A stretch of DNA of 49,026 nt from Bacteroidota bacterium (GTDB lineage: Bacteria > Bacteroidota > Bacteroidia > M30B66), in NCBI GenBank assembly GCA_027483445.1, contig JAIXUS010000059.1:1-49026 (forward strand), given 5' to 3'. The notes beneath the pieces were generated by a model. It saw nothing but the letters and a program-made list of their open reading frames with translations, had not been told where the DNA came from and made no database searches. Position 1 is the first letter of the stretch; each line of letters begins with the position of its first letter. The position numbers and the translations under genes are program-made. Of the stretch, positions 26,299 to 34,267 are shown piece by piece.

Positions 26299-28704
26299 TT
26301 AGTACAGTGAAGGGAAACGGTTCGGATTGTACTCGTGCATCATGGCGTAGGCGGCCTCTATCATATCGTCTACCGAAGGCTTGCTGAAATAGTCGCCATC
26401 GGAGCCATAAGCCGGTCGGTGCGCCTGTGCGCTGAGGGTTTTGGGTTCAGCATCGAGATAACGGAAAGCGCCTTGTACTTCTAGGATTTGCTGCAGCATA
26501 AATGCAGAAGCACCGCCCGGAACGTCTTCATCAATCACCAAAAGCTTTCCGGTTTTCTTCACCGAAGCCGCAATGTTGTGCTCCAGGTCGAACGGAAGCA
26601 ATGTTTGTGCATCGATGAGCTCTACTGAAACGCCCATTTCATCGAGTTGAGTGCAGGCCTCCAGCGCAAGTTTGCAGCACGAACCATAAGTAACCACGGT
26701 AATGTCGTTGCCTTCGCGTAACGTTTCAGTGAGGCCGAGCGGAATGCGAAACTCGCCAATATTGAGGGGTTGGGCTTCTTTGGTTCTGTATCCGTTGAGG
26801 GGCTCAATCACCAAGGCGGCATCGTCGGAAGCCAACAGCGTATTGTAAAAGCCTGCTGCCTGCGTCATATTGCGGGGCACACATACATGCATGCCGCGCA
26901 GCGAGTGCAGAATCATGCCCATCGGTGAGCCGGAATGCCAAACGCCTTCGAGGCGGTGACCGCGGGTGCTGATGATGAGCGGAGCCTTTTGCTTGCCTTT
27001 GGTTCGGTAGCGAAGGGTGGCCAAATCATCACTGAGGGTTTGTAGGCCATAGAGCAGGTAATCGAGGTATTGAATTTCGGCAATGGGCTTCAAACCACGC
27101 ATGGCCATTCCAATGCCTTGGCCAACAATAGTGGCTTCGCGGATGCCTGTATCGCTCACCCGGACTTCGCCGTACTTCTTCTGAAGCCCTTCGAGGGTTT
27201 GGTTCACGCCTCCAATATTACCGGCATCTTCGCCGAAGATGAGGAACTCCGGCAAGTTGGCTAAAATGTAGTCGTAGTTGTCGCGCAGAATTTCGCGTCC
27301 ATCCACCATCTTGGGTTCGGCCGGATAAGTCGGCGCTACCGGACTCACATTCAAGGCAGAACGCGCTCCTTCGGTCATCAGCCATGAGCTGTACAATTCG
27401 CGGGCGGCCTCTTGTTCATGCTGAAGCCACTGAGCCAATTGTCGGCGTTCGTTAGAGGCATTTCCACGGGTTTGGCGCAATGCTTTGCGGGCGGTTTCGA
27501 AGATATCGCGGCGCAATGGTTCCTTCACCTTGGCCAGCTCGGAGGCTAGGTTTTGTGTTTCAGGCATGACTTCGAGCAGCGCCACGAGTGCCGACTGCAA
27601 GCCCTTCAGTTCATTTTGGAAAGACTCCCAGGCAGCCTTCCGCGCCTGCTTTACTGTTTCTTTTGCGGCAGTTTCAATACCTTCCAGTTCTTCGGTGGTA
27701 GCGAGGGCCGACTGAATTACCCATTCCCGCATTTTGCGGATTCCGTCGTATTCGGCTTCCCACTCGAGGCGCTCCTTACTCTTGTAGCGTTCGTGAGAAC
27801 CTGAGGTGGAATGCCCCTGCGGCTGGGTAATTTCGCGGATGTGAAACAACACCGGCTTATGTTCGGCACGGCAACGGGCCACGCCTTCTTCGTACATCTC
27901 GATGAGGCCGGCGTAATCCCAGCCTTTGCCTTCGTAAATCAGGATTCCATGGCCATCACCTTCATCGCGGAAACCTTCAAGGGCCTTAGAAATGTTGGCC
28001 TTGGTGGTTTGGTACTTGGTCGGTACGGAAATGCCGTATCCATCGTCCCACACCGACATCGCCAGCGGCACTTGCAAAACCCCGGCGGCATTCATGGTTT
28101 CCCAAAAATGCCCTTCGGAGGTACTGGCATCACCGATGGTTCCGAAGGCGACTTCGTTTCCTTGATGCGAAAGTTCTGTACGATTGTGCAGATCAGGATT
28201 CTGGCGATATACTTTTGAGGCAAGGGCCAAACCCAATAAACGGGGCATCTGACCGGCTGTTGGAGAAATATCGGCTGAGGAGTTTTTCAGGGTGCTGAGG
28301 TTTCTCCAGCTTCCATCTGTATTGACAGTGGTGGTGGAAAAGTGTCCATTCATAGAACGCCCCGACGACATGGGCTCGGCTGTTTCGTCGGCATGGGCGT
28401 AGAGTTGGGCAAAAAACTGCTGGATTGTCATCAGGCCGGAGGCCAGCATAAACGTTTGATCGCGATAATAGCCTGAACGAAAATCGCCGGGTTGGAAGGC
28501 CTTTGCCATCGCAATTTGGGCGATTTCCTTACCGTCGCCGAAGATGCCGAATTTGGCTTTGCCGGTAAGCACTTCTTTGCGTCCGAGCAAACTGGCTTCG
28601 CGACTTTCACAGGCAATGCGGTAGTCGTTCAGTACGGTGGATTTAAACTCCTCAAAACTGATGGCCTGATTGGTTTCTCCGGCGCTGCTGGCTGATGTGC
28701 TCAT
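26299..28704 (-). CDS. Fused alpha-beta 2-oxoacid dehydrogenase E1
   Basis: An 801-residue protein joining both E1 subunits. The alpha part (about residues 20-380) has a thiamine-diphosphate motif as G-D-A-S-T-S-E-G-H-F-W-E-T-M-N, where the usual G-D-G is G-D-A, and a phosphorylation-loop-like G-S-H-E-R-Y-K. An alpha-helical linker follows. The beta part (about 475-801) has FGEDAGNIGGVNQT, EIQYLDYLLYG, RGHRLEGVWHSG and VIDEDVPGGASAF. The fusion resembles the branched-chain/2-oxoisovalerate type of E1; pyruvate is a less likely substrate. Start at 28704 (MSTSASSA) is preferred because the longer frame covers the promoter. E2/E3 genes are not nearby. murQ follows in 2 bases. Confidence 0.88.
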   Translation of the reverse strand: MSTSASSAGETNQAISFEEFKSTVLNDYRIACESREASLLGRKEVLTGKAKFGIFGDGKEIAQIAMAKAFQPGDFRSGYYRDQTFMLASGLMTIQQFFAQLYAHADETAEPMSSGRSMNGHFSTTTVNTDGSWRNLSTLKNSSADISPTAGQMPRLLGLALASKVYRQNPDLHNRTELSHQGNEVAFGTIGDASTSEGHFWETMNAAGVLQVPLAMSVWDDGYGISVPTKYQTTKANISKALEGFRDEGDGHGILIYEGKGWDYAGLIEMYEEGVARCRAEHKPVLFHIREITQPQGHSTSGSHERYKSKERLEWEAEYDGIRKMREWVIQSALATTEELEGIETAAKETVKQARKAAWESFQNELKGLQSALVALLEVMPETQNLASELAKVKEPLRRDIFETARKALRQTRGNASNERRQLAQWLQHEQEAARELYSSWLMTEGARSALNVSPVAPTYPAEPKMVDGREILRDNYDYILANLPEFLIFGEDAGNIGGVNQTLEGLQKKYGEVRVSDTGIREATIVGQGIGMAMRGLKPIAEIQYLDYLLYGLQTLSDDLATLRYRTKGKQKAPLIISTRGHRLEGVWHSGSPMGMILHSLRGMHVCVPRNMTQAAGFYNTLLASDDAALVIEPLNGYRTKEAQPLNIGEFRIPLGLTETLREGNDITVVTYGSCCKLALEACTQLDEMGVSVELIDAQTLLPFDLEHNIAASVKKTGKLLVIDEDVPGGASAFMLQQILEVQGAFRYLDAEPKTLSAQAHRPAYGSDGDYFSKPSVDDMIEAAYAMMHEYNPNRFPSLY

Positions 28705-28707
28705 AAT

Positions 28708-28729
28708 CCCGAAATTTCGGGCAAAGATA
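28708..28729 (-). promoter_or_regulatory. -7 box and palindromic operator candidate of the E1-murQ operon
   Basis: Minus-strand TATCTTTG (28722-28729) matches TAnnTTTG exactly. Directly after it, covering the expected transcription start, is a perfect 14-base palindrome, CCCGAAATTTCGGG (28708-28721), ending 3 bases before the ATG. Confidence 0.55.
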
Positions 28730-28789
28730 AGCGAAAGGTATCGTTGTTCGGCTTGGCTTTTTGGAAAGGTGCGCGGCACCAATGGGCAT

Positions 28790-28816
28790 AAAAAAATCCG
28801 GCTTTTGACCGGATTT
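28790..28816 (-). terminator. Terminator of the DUF4197 gene
   Basis: AAATCCGG (28794-28801) pairs perfectly with CCGGATTT (28809-28816) around a 7-nt loop, with a minus-strand T-run from the A-stretch at 28790-28796. It is 19 bases past the stop at 28836. Confidence 0.8.
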
Positions 28817-28835
28817 CAGCGAATAATTTTGTGGC

Positions 28836-29582
28836 TTAGAGCAGACTGCCAAAAACCTTCTTGAGCAGGTTGGTTACCTGAGCGGCAGGGTCTTTTCGGA
28901 TTTTGGCTTCCTCTTGACCGATGAGGGTGAAGAGCCCTTCGAGGGTTCTTTCGGTAACATAGCGGTCGAGATCGGGATTTTGCTTTTTCACACCCGGAAG
29001 TCTGTTGTAAGCGGTGATAATGGGGTTCCAGAAGCGGGTGAGTTCAACCTTTTGGATGGCGCGCTTCACAATGGGTGAAAAGCGGTTGGTGAGTTCGCCG
29101 GTAGTGCGGCCGCGGAGATAAGTGGTTGCGGCATTGTCGCCACCGCGAAGAATGTTGATACCGTCGGTGATTGACATGGTTTTTACCGCATTCACAAAAA
29201 CAGGGGCTGCTTCTTTGGAGGCTTCTTCGGCAGCGCGGTTGAGGGTCATCACGAAGCGATCGACCTGTGAGCCCATACCGATTTGTCGGGCTTTGGTTTC
29301 AACCACTCTGGCCTCTTTGGGGAAAGGAATGCGAATGAGGGGGTTTTTAAAAAATCCATCGCGAACGGCTGCTTTACCGGCTGCATTGTTCGAACCAATG
29401 GTGAGGGCTTCGCGAAGGCCGGAAACGATTTCGTCGTTAGAAAGCTTTCCGCCTTTATTTTGGTTGCTGTTGCCGCCGGTAGCCTGGTTGATGGCATTGT
29501 TGGCGCGGCTGCGAATTGATTGAGCTTGTATGGCCGACCCACAAATCAGGAGAGCCATTGCAAAGAGAAGGGAACGCATCAT
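28836..29582 (-). CDS. DUF4197 exported protein
   Basis: A 248-residue exported protein with signal peptide (MMRSLLFAMALLICGSAIQA). The mature part follows DUF4197: S-G-L-R-E-A-L-T-I-G-S near residue 55, A-V-R-D-G-F-F-K-N-P-x-I-R-I-P-F-P near 72, and a 'M-N-R-A-A-E-E-A' helix near 110. It ends with the Y-V-T-E-x-T-L-E-G-L-F segment near 208 that is characteristic of the family. The function is not known. It is probably transcribed alone and ends in a clear terminator. Confidence 0.9.
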   Translation of the reverse strand: MMRSLLFAMALLICGSAIQAQSIRSRANNAINQATGGNSNQNKGGKLSNDEIVSGLREALTIGSNNAAGKAAVRDGFFKNPLIRIPFPKEARVVETKARQIGMGSQVDRFVMTLNRAAEEASKEAAPVFVNAVKTMSITDGINILRGGDNAATTYLRGRTTGELTNRFSPIVKRAIQKVELTRFWNPIITAYNRLPGVKKQNPDLDRYVTERTLEGLFTLIGQEEAKIRKDPAAQVTNLLKKVFGSLL

Positions 29583-29629
29583 ACACTTTTTGGAATTTAC
29601 GGTGGGCGAATGAAAAATCATGCCACAAA

Positions 29630-30424
29630 TCAGGGCTTCAGGTTGGCTTCGACGTTCGCTTTTCGGGTGCGGCGTGCGGCAGCGCGGGTGCGGAGGAGGT
29701 TGAGTGTTTCTACAATCAGCGAAAACGCCATGGCCACATAAACATAGTTTTTGAGGTGAATCTCAGGGAAGTTTTGCTCGAAATGCAGCGACTCCAAAAT
29801 GAGCACCAAGCCGATGGCCACCAAAAATACCAAGGCCAGCATCTTGATGGTTTGGTATTTATTGATGAAGTCGGAAACCACGCCGGCAAAGGCAATCATG
29901 ATGATGATGGCGATAACCACGGCGAGAATCATAATCACCAGATTGTCGGAAATGGCCACCGCGGTAAGGATGGAGTCGAAAGAGAATACAATGTCGAGCA
30001 ATACTATTTGTACGATGGCTTTGGAGAAGCTCATGGCCGAAACGGAGGGGTCGGAACCGGCGTCGTCGTGGTTAATCTTCTCAACAATTTCCATGATGGT
30101 TTTAACGGTCAGGAAAAGACCACCGGCAAATAGAATGATATCGCGGCCTGAGGCGCCAAAGCTGCCAAGGTAAAACAAGGGCTCTTTGAGTCCGGCAATC
30201 CACGAAATCACCGATAGCAACATGATTCGGAATATGAGTGCGAGGCTCAATCCAATCATTCGGGCTCGCTTTTGCGCATGCTTTGGGAGTTTCCCGGCAA
30301 CGATGGAAATGAAGATGATGTTGTCGATTCCCAATACAATCTCCAATAAGCTTAGGGAAAGCAGGGTAACAATGCCCTCAGGCGTTAAAAAGCCTTGCCA
30401 GGCAACTGGATCGAAAAAGCCCAT
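29630..30424 (-). CDS. TerC family membrane protein
   Basis: A 264-residue protein with about seven membrane helices. The conserved L-L-E-I-V-L-G-I-D-N-I-I-F-I-S acidic segment near residue 28 and a second V-F-S-F-D-S-I-L-T-A-V-A near 148 define TerC proteins. Family members are linked to tellurite resistance and to metal (manganese) export during protein secretion. The start at 30424 (MGFFDP) is used because the longer frame enters the promoter (TAATTTTG on the minus strand at 30454-30461, an exact TAnnTTTG). It diverges from the symporter gene. Confidence 0.92.
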   Translation of the reverse strand: MGFFDPVAWQGFLTPEGIVTLLSLSLLEIVLGIDNIIFISIVAGKLPKHAQKRARMIGLSLALIFRIMLLSVISWIAGLKEPLFYLGSFGASGRDIILFAGGLFLTVKTIMEIVEKINHDDAGSDPSVSAMSFSKAIVQIVLLDIVFSFDSILTAVAISDNLVIMILAVVIAIIIMIAFAGVVSDFINKYQTIKMLALVFLVAIGLVLILESLHFEQNFPEIHLKNYVYVAMAFSLIVETLNLLRTRAAARRTRKANVEANLKP

Positions 30425-30453
30425 GAATGAGAGGTTATTCAGATTTGAAGCGG

Positions 30454-30461
30454 CAAAATTA
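30454..30461 (-). promoter_or_regulatory. -7 box of the TerC gene
   Basis: Minus-strand TAATTTTG matches TAnnTTTG, about 29 bases before the TerC ATG. Confidence 0.5.
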
Positions 30462-30481
30462 GCTGAATTTAACACCTAGCC

Positions 30482-30510
30482 TTGTGCGCCTGCAATTTTG
30501 TTTAGATTTG
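30482..30510 (+). promoter_or_regulatory. Promoter of the symporter gene
   Basis: TTG (30482-30484), an 18-base spacer, then TAGATTTG (30503-30510), an exact -7 box, 17 bases before the symporter ATG. It lies next to the TerC promoter on the other strand. Confidence 0.6.
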
Positions 30511-30527
30511 CCCGAACTGCCTTAGGA

Positions 30528-31880
30528 ATGCTGAAGAAATACGCCCTCCCTGCCCTGCTAATTACGGCAACTATTGCCATTTTACTCACCGTTTGGAACG
30601 TAGTGCTGCCGGAAAGCGGCATCGACTCCCTAACGGGCGTTTTACGCTGGGCAGCTCTGGTATCAGGAGTGGCCTTTGCCTTGAGTCGGTCCTCACTTAC
30701 GGTGTGGATCGTAGTATTCATGGGGCTCGGGATTCAGGTGGGCTACGATTTTCCGGAGGTGGCCGAACCCCTGAAGGTGTTTAGCGATATTTTTCTGAGG
30801 CTCATCAAAACCATCATAGCGCCATTGCTCTTTGCTACGCTGGTTGTAGGCATTGCAGGGCATTCCAGCCTGAAACAGGTAGGCAGAATGGGATTGAAGG
30901 CCATCATTTATTTTGAAGTGGTTACCACCATTGCCCTGTTTATTGGTTTGGCCGCTATTAATCTGAGTGAGGCCGGCGTGGGTTCATCGCTTTCGGCAGG
31001 AGCCAACGAGGTGAGTAAGGCAGAAAAGCTCCTTGAGCAAAAAGAAACACACGATGTGATTCTGGATATTTTCCCCGAGAATATTGCCAAGTCGGTAGCC
31101 ACAAATCAGGTGTTGCAGATTGTGGTCTTCAGCATTTTGTTTGGGATTGGCTTAGCCATGGTGAAGGATGAAAAAAAGAAGCCCATGTTGGAGTTTGCCG
31201 AAAGCCTTTCGGAGGTCATGTTCAAATTCACCCACATTGTTATGTATTTCGCGCCATTGGCTGTGGGTGGAGCTTTGGCTTATTCGGTAGCTACAATGGG
31301 CTTAGGCGTTTTAAAAGACCTGCTCATGCTGGTATTTACGCTGTATGCAGCCTTAATAGCCTTCGTTCTGCTGGTTTTGGTGCCGATTGGACTGTTGGTA
31401 AAGTTGCCATTTCGACGATTCATGCAAGCCATATCTGAGCCATTGTCGATTGCCTTTGCGACGGCCAGTTCGGAGGCTGCCCTGCCCAAGGCGATGGAAA
31501 ATCTCGAGGCGATGGGCATTCCCCGTAAAGTGGTGGCTTTTGTCTTGCCCACCGGATATAGCTTTAACCTCGATGGCACCACGCTTTACCTCTCGCTCGC
31601 TTCAGTATTTGTGGCCCAGGCCTGTGGGGTCGATTTAACGCTCTCGGAGCAAATACAGATGTGCTTGATTTTGATGCTCACCTCCAAAGGTGTCGCCGGA
31701 ATTCGGGGCGCTTCCTTCCTTATTTTGGTAAGCACTGTGGCATCGTTGGGACTAGACCCTCAGAAAGCCTTCGCCATTTTGGCCATTGATGCGGTAATGG
31801 ACATGGGCCGAACTACCGTAAATGTACTGGGCAATTGCCTGGCTACCTATGTAGTGGCAAGGTGGGAAAAGGAGATTTAG
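30528..31880 (+). CDS. Dicarboxylate/glutamate:cation symporter (DAACS family)
   Basis: A 450-residue membrane protein with about eight helices and the two re-entrant hairpins of the glutamate transporter fold. The serine-rich loop is T-A-S-S-E-A-A-L-P-K near residue 318. The ligand and sodium-binding segment is G-Y-S-F-N-L-D-G-T-T-L-Y near 350, and the last is D-M-G-R-T-T-V-N-V-L-G-N near 430. It should import glutamate, aspartate or C4-dicarboxylates with Na+ or H+. The ATG at 30528 (MLKKYALPA) is chosen as it sits right after a good promoter. The gene ends before a repeat-rich region. Confidence 0.93.
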   Translation: MLKKYALPALLITATIAILLTVWNVVLPESGIDSLTGVLRWAALVSGVAFALSRSSLTVWIVVFMGLGIQVGYDFPEVAEPLKVFSDIFLRLIKTIIAPLLFATLVVGIAGHSSLKQVGRMGLKAIIYFEVVTTIALFIGLAAINLSEAGVGSSLSAGANEVSKAEKLLEQKETHDVILDIFPENIAKSVATNQVLQIVVFSILFGIGLAMVKDEKKKPMLEFAESLSEVMFKFTHIVMYFAPLAVGGALAYSVATMGLGVLKDLLMLVFTLYAALIAFVLLVLVPIGLLVKLPFRRFMQAISEPLSIAFATASSEAALPKAMENLEAMGIPRKVVAFVLPTGYSFNLDGTTLYLSLASVFVAQACGVDLTLSEQIQMCLILMLTSKGVAGIRGASFLILVSTVASLGLDPQKAFAILAIDAVMDMGRTTVNVLGNCLATYVVARWEKEI

Positions 31881-31891
31881 CTCTTCACTGT

Positions 31892-32122
31892 GCCTTCAAT
31901 ATTCGCAACACATTTTAGCCCTCTCTTTCAACGCGATATACTCAAACGGTAGAAAAGTCTCCCGCTCAAGACTCCAGACTAAAGACTTTCGACTCCCTTT
32001 CCCCCTTTAACCACGCCTTCAACATTCGCAACACATTTTACCCGCTCATTCAGCGCGATAAGCTCAAACACTGCGACCATCTCCCGCTAAAGACTCAAGA
32101 CTCAAGACTTTCGACTCCCTTT
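31892..32122 (+). repeat. Imperfect tandem duplication, period about 123 bases
   Basis: The block starting GCCTTCAATATTCGCAACAC at 31892 recurs from 32015 with small changes. Both copies include TCTCCCGCT, a run of A-C-T-C-A/C-A-G-A-C-like words and GACTTTCGACTCCC. The second copy runs straight into the type II element at 32123. Confidence 0.75.
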
Positions 32123-32270
32123 GGCGTGCCCCCTGAAAAGCGGGGTCGGGCTGTTTGGTACAAGTCCTCGCACACTCCGCTGCGCTTCGTGTGCTGTGGG
32201 CTTTCCCCGTCCATCCCTCACGCGGGCTGCATCGCCCTGGTGGAGTGTTCGGTTCATGTGGGGCCTCCGC
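32123..32270 (+). repeat. Intergenic GC-rich repeat, type II copy 2
   Basis: It reads GGCGTGCCCCCTGAAAAGCG, GGTCGGGCTGT, GTCCTCGCACAC, GGGCTTTCCCCG and CACGCGGGCTGC in order, and matches 9851-9974 at 122 of 124 bases over 32123-32246. It lies between convergent symporter and hflX genes, next to a type I copy. Confidence 0.9.
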
Positions 32271-32279
32271 CAGCGGGTG

Positions 32280-32466
32280 CAGCGGATACCACGCAAAACA
32301 GAGTGAGTGTAGGAGCGAGAGCGAAGGGAAAGGGAAGAGCGTGTGTAGGTGAGCGTGAACGGAAAAGCCGCGCGATGGCGGCTCTGTTTTGCGGCGTATG
32401 AGCGAAACACGCGGTGCCCGGCGAAGTAGCCTCAGTGTACCGTGAGGATTAGCGAGGCAGGCGCCC
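32280..32466 (-). repeat. Intergenic GC-rich repeat, type I copy 2
   Basis: On the minus strand it starts GGGCGCCTGCCTCGCT and follows the 8898-9075 copy throughout, including GCCGGGCACCGCGTGTTTCG. The inner inverted pair is present as CGCAAAACAGAG (32292-32303) and CTCTGTTTTGCG (32382-32393). The loop between them is longer than in copy 1. Confidence 0.88.
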
Positions 32467-32518
32467 AAAAGAACATGATTAGCACGGCTTCAATCTTTAG
32501 CCATCGGATACGGTGCAA

Positions 32519-33697
32519 TTAGGATTCTTCGCTGTAGTCCATCGATTCATCCTCGGCGAAAAGGAAGTTGGGGTAACGCACGTTGTGGATTTTGCGGACT
32601 TCGCTCACCAATATTTTGCGGAATTGGTCGACGTTCTCGCGGTTTGCCGCTGAAATAAATACGGCCGGATCGTTGTGACGTGCCATCCAGCTGCGCTTCC
32701 AATCGTCGAGTGAGAAGTTTTCGCGGGTTACGGGACTTAAATCGCCTTCTTCCTTGACTACGTAGGAGAATGCATCGATTTTGTTGAACACCATGATGGT
32801 GGGCTTGTCGAGACTTTTGATGTCTTTCAGTGTTTCGTTCACAGCCCTGATGTGGTCTTCGAACGAAGGGTGCGAAATGTCTACAACGTGAATCAGAATA
32901 TCGGCTTCGCGCACCTCGTCGAGGGTCGATTTAAACGATTCGATAAGCTGTGTTGGCAGTTTGCGAATGAAGCCAACGGTGTCGCTCAGCAAAAAGGGAA
33001 TGCGTTCGAGCACTACTTTGCGCACGGTGGTGTCGAGGGTGGCAAAAAGCTTGTTTTCGGCAAAAACCTCCGATTTGCTGATGAGGTTCATGATGGTGCT
33101 TTTGCCCACATTGGTGTAGCCCACCAGGGCCACGCGCACGAGCTCGCCCCGGCTTTTACGCTGGGTGGCCATTTGCCGGTCGATATGCCTGAGCTTCTCC
33201 TTGAGCAGGGCAATTTTGTCCTGAATTATCCGTCGGTCGGTCTCAATTTGCGACTCTCCCGGACCGCGCATCCCTATACCTCCTTTCTGCCGTTCGAGGT
33301 GGGTCCACATGCGCGTCAGCCGTGGCAGTAAGTATTGATACTGCGCCAGTTCTACCTGAGTTTTCGCATGTGAGGTGCGCGCTCTTCCGGCGAAAATGTC
33401 CAAAATCAGACTGTTGCGATCCAGCACTTTGATGCCTGCCAGTTTTTCGACATTGCGCAACTGCGAGGGGCTGAGTTCATCATCGAAAATGAGCAGGTCG
33501 ATAGACTCCGCCTTGATGTACTCAATCACCTCATTAAGCTTCCCCGAACCCATGAAGGTGCGGGAATCGGGGTGATCGAGTTTCTGCGTGAACCGTTTCA
33601 CCGGAATGGCACCGGCTGTTTCGGCCAGAAAGGCGAGCTCGTCGAGATACTCATCGAGCATCTGTTCGGTTTGATTCCGGGTGATGAGTCCCGCCAA
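32519..33697 (-). CDS. hflX: Ribosome-associated GTPase HflX
   Basis: A GTPase of at least 392 residues. The N-terminal domain has TKFTQKLDHPD-like and M-G-S-G-K-L-N-E near residue 49, and Q-L-R-N-V-E-K near 83. R-G-P-G-E-S-Q-I-E-T-D-R-R near 143 is the HflX signature. The G domain has G1 G-Y-T-N-V-G-K-S-T near 192, G3 D-T-V-G-F-I near 238 and G4 N-K-I-D near 304. HflX splits stalled or hibernating ribosomes. The TTG at 33697 is a cautious start: in-frame codons upstream encode a helix (LKDILLKRKQQEKAV) like the usual N-terminus, but no ATG or GTG is there. Confidence 0.94.
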   Translation of the reverse strand: MAGLITRNQTEQMLDEYLDELAFLAETAGAIPVKRFTQKLDHPDSRTFMGSGKLNEVIEYIKAESIDLLIFDDELSPSQLRNVEKLAGIKVLDRNSLILDIFAGRARTSHAKTQVELAQYQYLLPRLTRMWTHLERQKGGIGMRGPGESQIETDRRIIQDKIALLKEKLRHIDRQMATQRKSRGELVRVALVGYTNVGKSTIMNLISKSEVFAENKLFATLDTTVRKVVLERIPFLLSDTVGFIRKLPTQLIESFKSTLDEVREADILIHVVDISHPSFEDHIRAVNETLKDIKSLDKPTIMVFNKIDAFSYVVKEEGDLSPVTRENFSLDDWKRSWMARHNDPAVFISAANRENVDQFRKILVSEVRKIHNVRYPNFLFAEDESMDYSEES

Positions 33698-33763
33698 AAC
33701 AGCTTTTTCCTGCTGTTTGCGCTTGAGAAGAATGTCTTTCAGGGTGTTCGGTATTTAGGGCTT

Positions 33764-33771
33764 CAAAAGTA
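33764..33771 (-). promoter_or_regulatory. -7 box of hflX
   Basis: Minus-strand TACTTTTG matches TAnnTTTG exactly and lies in the short gap after the upstream gene, about 25-70 bases before the possible hflX starts. It suggests that hflX has its own promoter and so constrains its true start to lie downstream of about 33757. Confidence 0.5.
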
Positions 33772-33782
33772 GCATGAAATCC

Positions 33783-34241
33783 TCAGACCCGAGCGAGTTC
33801 CCTGTTGAGTTGTGGCAAGGGCTGCGCTTCGGCCCACTGTTCCTCAATGAGGTCGGCCCAGGCCAACATGTAGGCAGCTACGTCGGCAGGCTGATTAAAG
33901 CGGAGGTCCTGGCGCTTCATGCGTCTTCTAACCCTCGAATCTTCAAGCCGCTCGAGGTTGATGAGGTCTTGTGTAGAGAAGCCCAACTCATGCATGCGGT
34001 CCATGATTTCGTCCATAGCCAGTCCACTACCTGGGCAATAATCTCTTAACTGATCGCGCCAATCGCCGCTTCGGCTCATGGCTGCCCGGTGTATGGCAGC
34101 CCGGTCGCATTGGGTAATTTCCTGGGCCAAAAAGCCACAGTTGCAGGCGCCCATGTGGCCCCACTGGTAAGCGTTTTCAGAGAGGATACGCTCTGCTGCA
34201 CGACGCAGGGCGGCAGCTTTTTCGAATGCACGATTTTCCAT
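33783..34241 (-). CDS. Conserved protein with a CNCG motif
   Basis: A 152-residue cytoplasmic protein starting MENRAFEKAAALRRAAERI. A cysteine motif G-A-C-N-C-G-F-L-A-Q occurs near residue 31, and a third cysteine in R-D-Y-C-P-G-S-G-L near 68, which could bind a metal. The rest is helical and charged. Similar proteins seem to occur widely in Bacteroidota, but no function is known to me. The start at 34241 is preferred to 34262 because it gives a normal helix and lies nearer the inverted repeat upstream. Confidence 0.75.
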   Translation of the reverse strand: MENRAFEKAAALRRAAERILSENAYQWGHMGACNCGFLAQEITQCDRAAIHRAAMSRSGDWRDQLRDYCPGSGLAMDEIMDRMHELGFSTQDLINLERLEDSRVRRRMKRQDLRFNQPADVAAYMLAWADLIEEQWAEAQPLPQLNRELARV

Positions 34242-34267
34242 CTTCACAAAATATTTACACATAAAAC

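Noticed and set aside
29516-30133. 205-codon plus-strand frame antisense to TerC
   Set aside because: It is the complement of a well-supported membrane protein gene and its peptide has no known pattern.
31892-32466. CRISPR array
   Set aside because: There are only two long imperfect copies, no short evenly spaced repeats and no cas genes.
32064-32468. 134- and 102-codon minus-strand frames across the 32-kb repeats
   Set aside because: They cover two repeat elements, have no family pattern and overlap each other in different frames.
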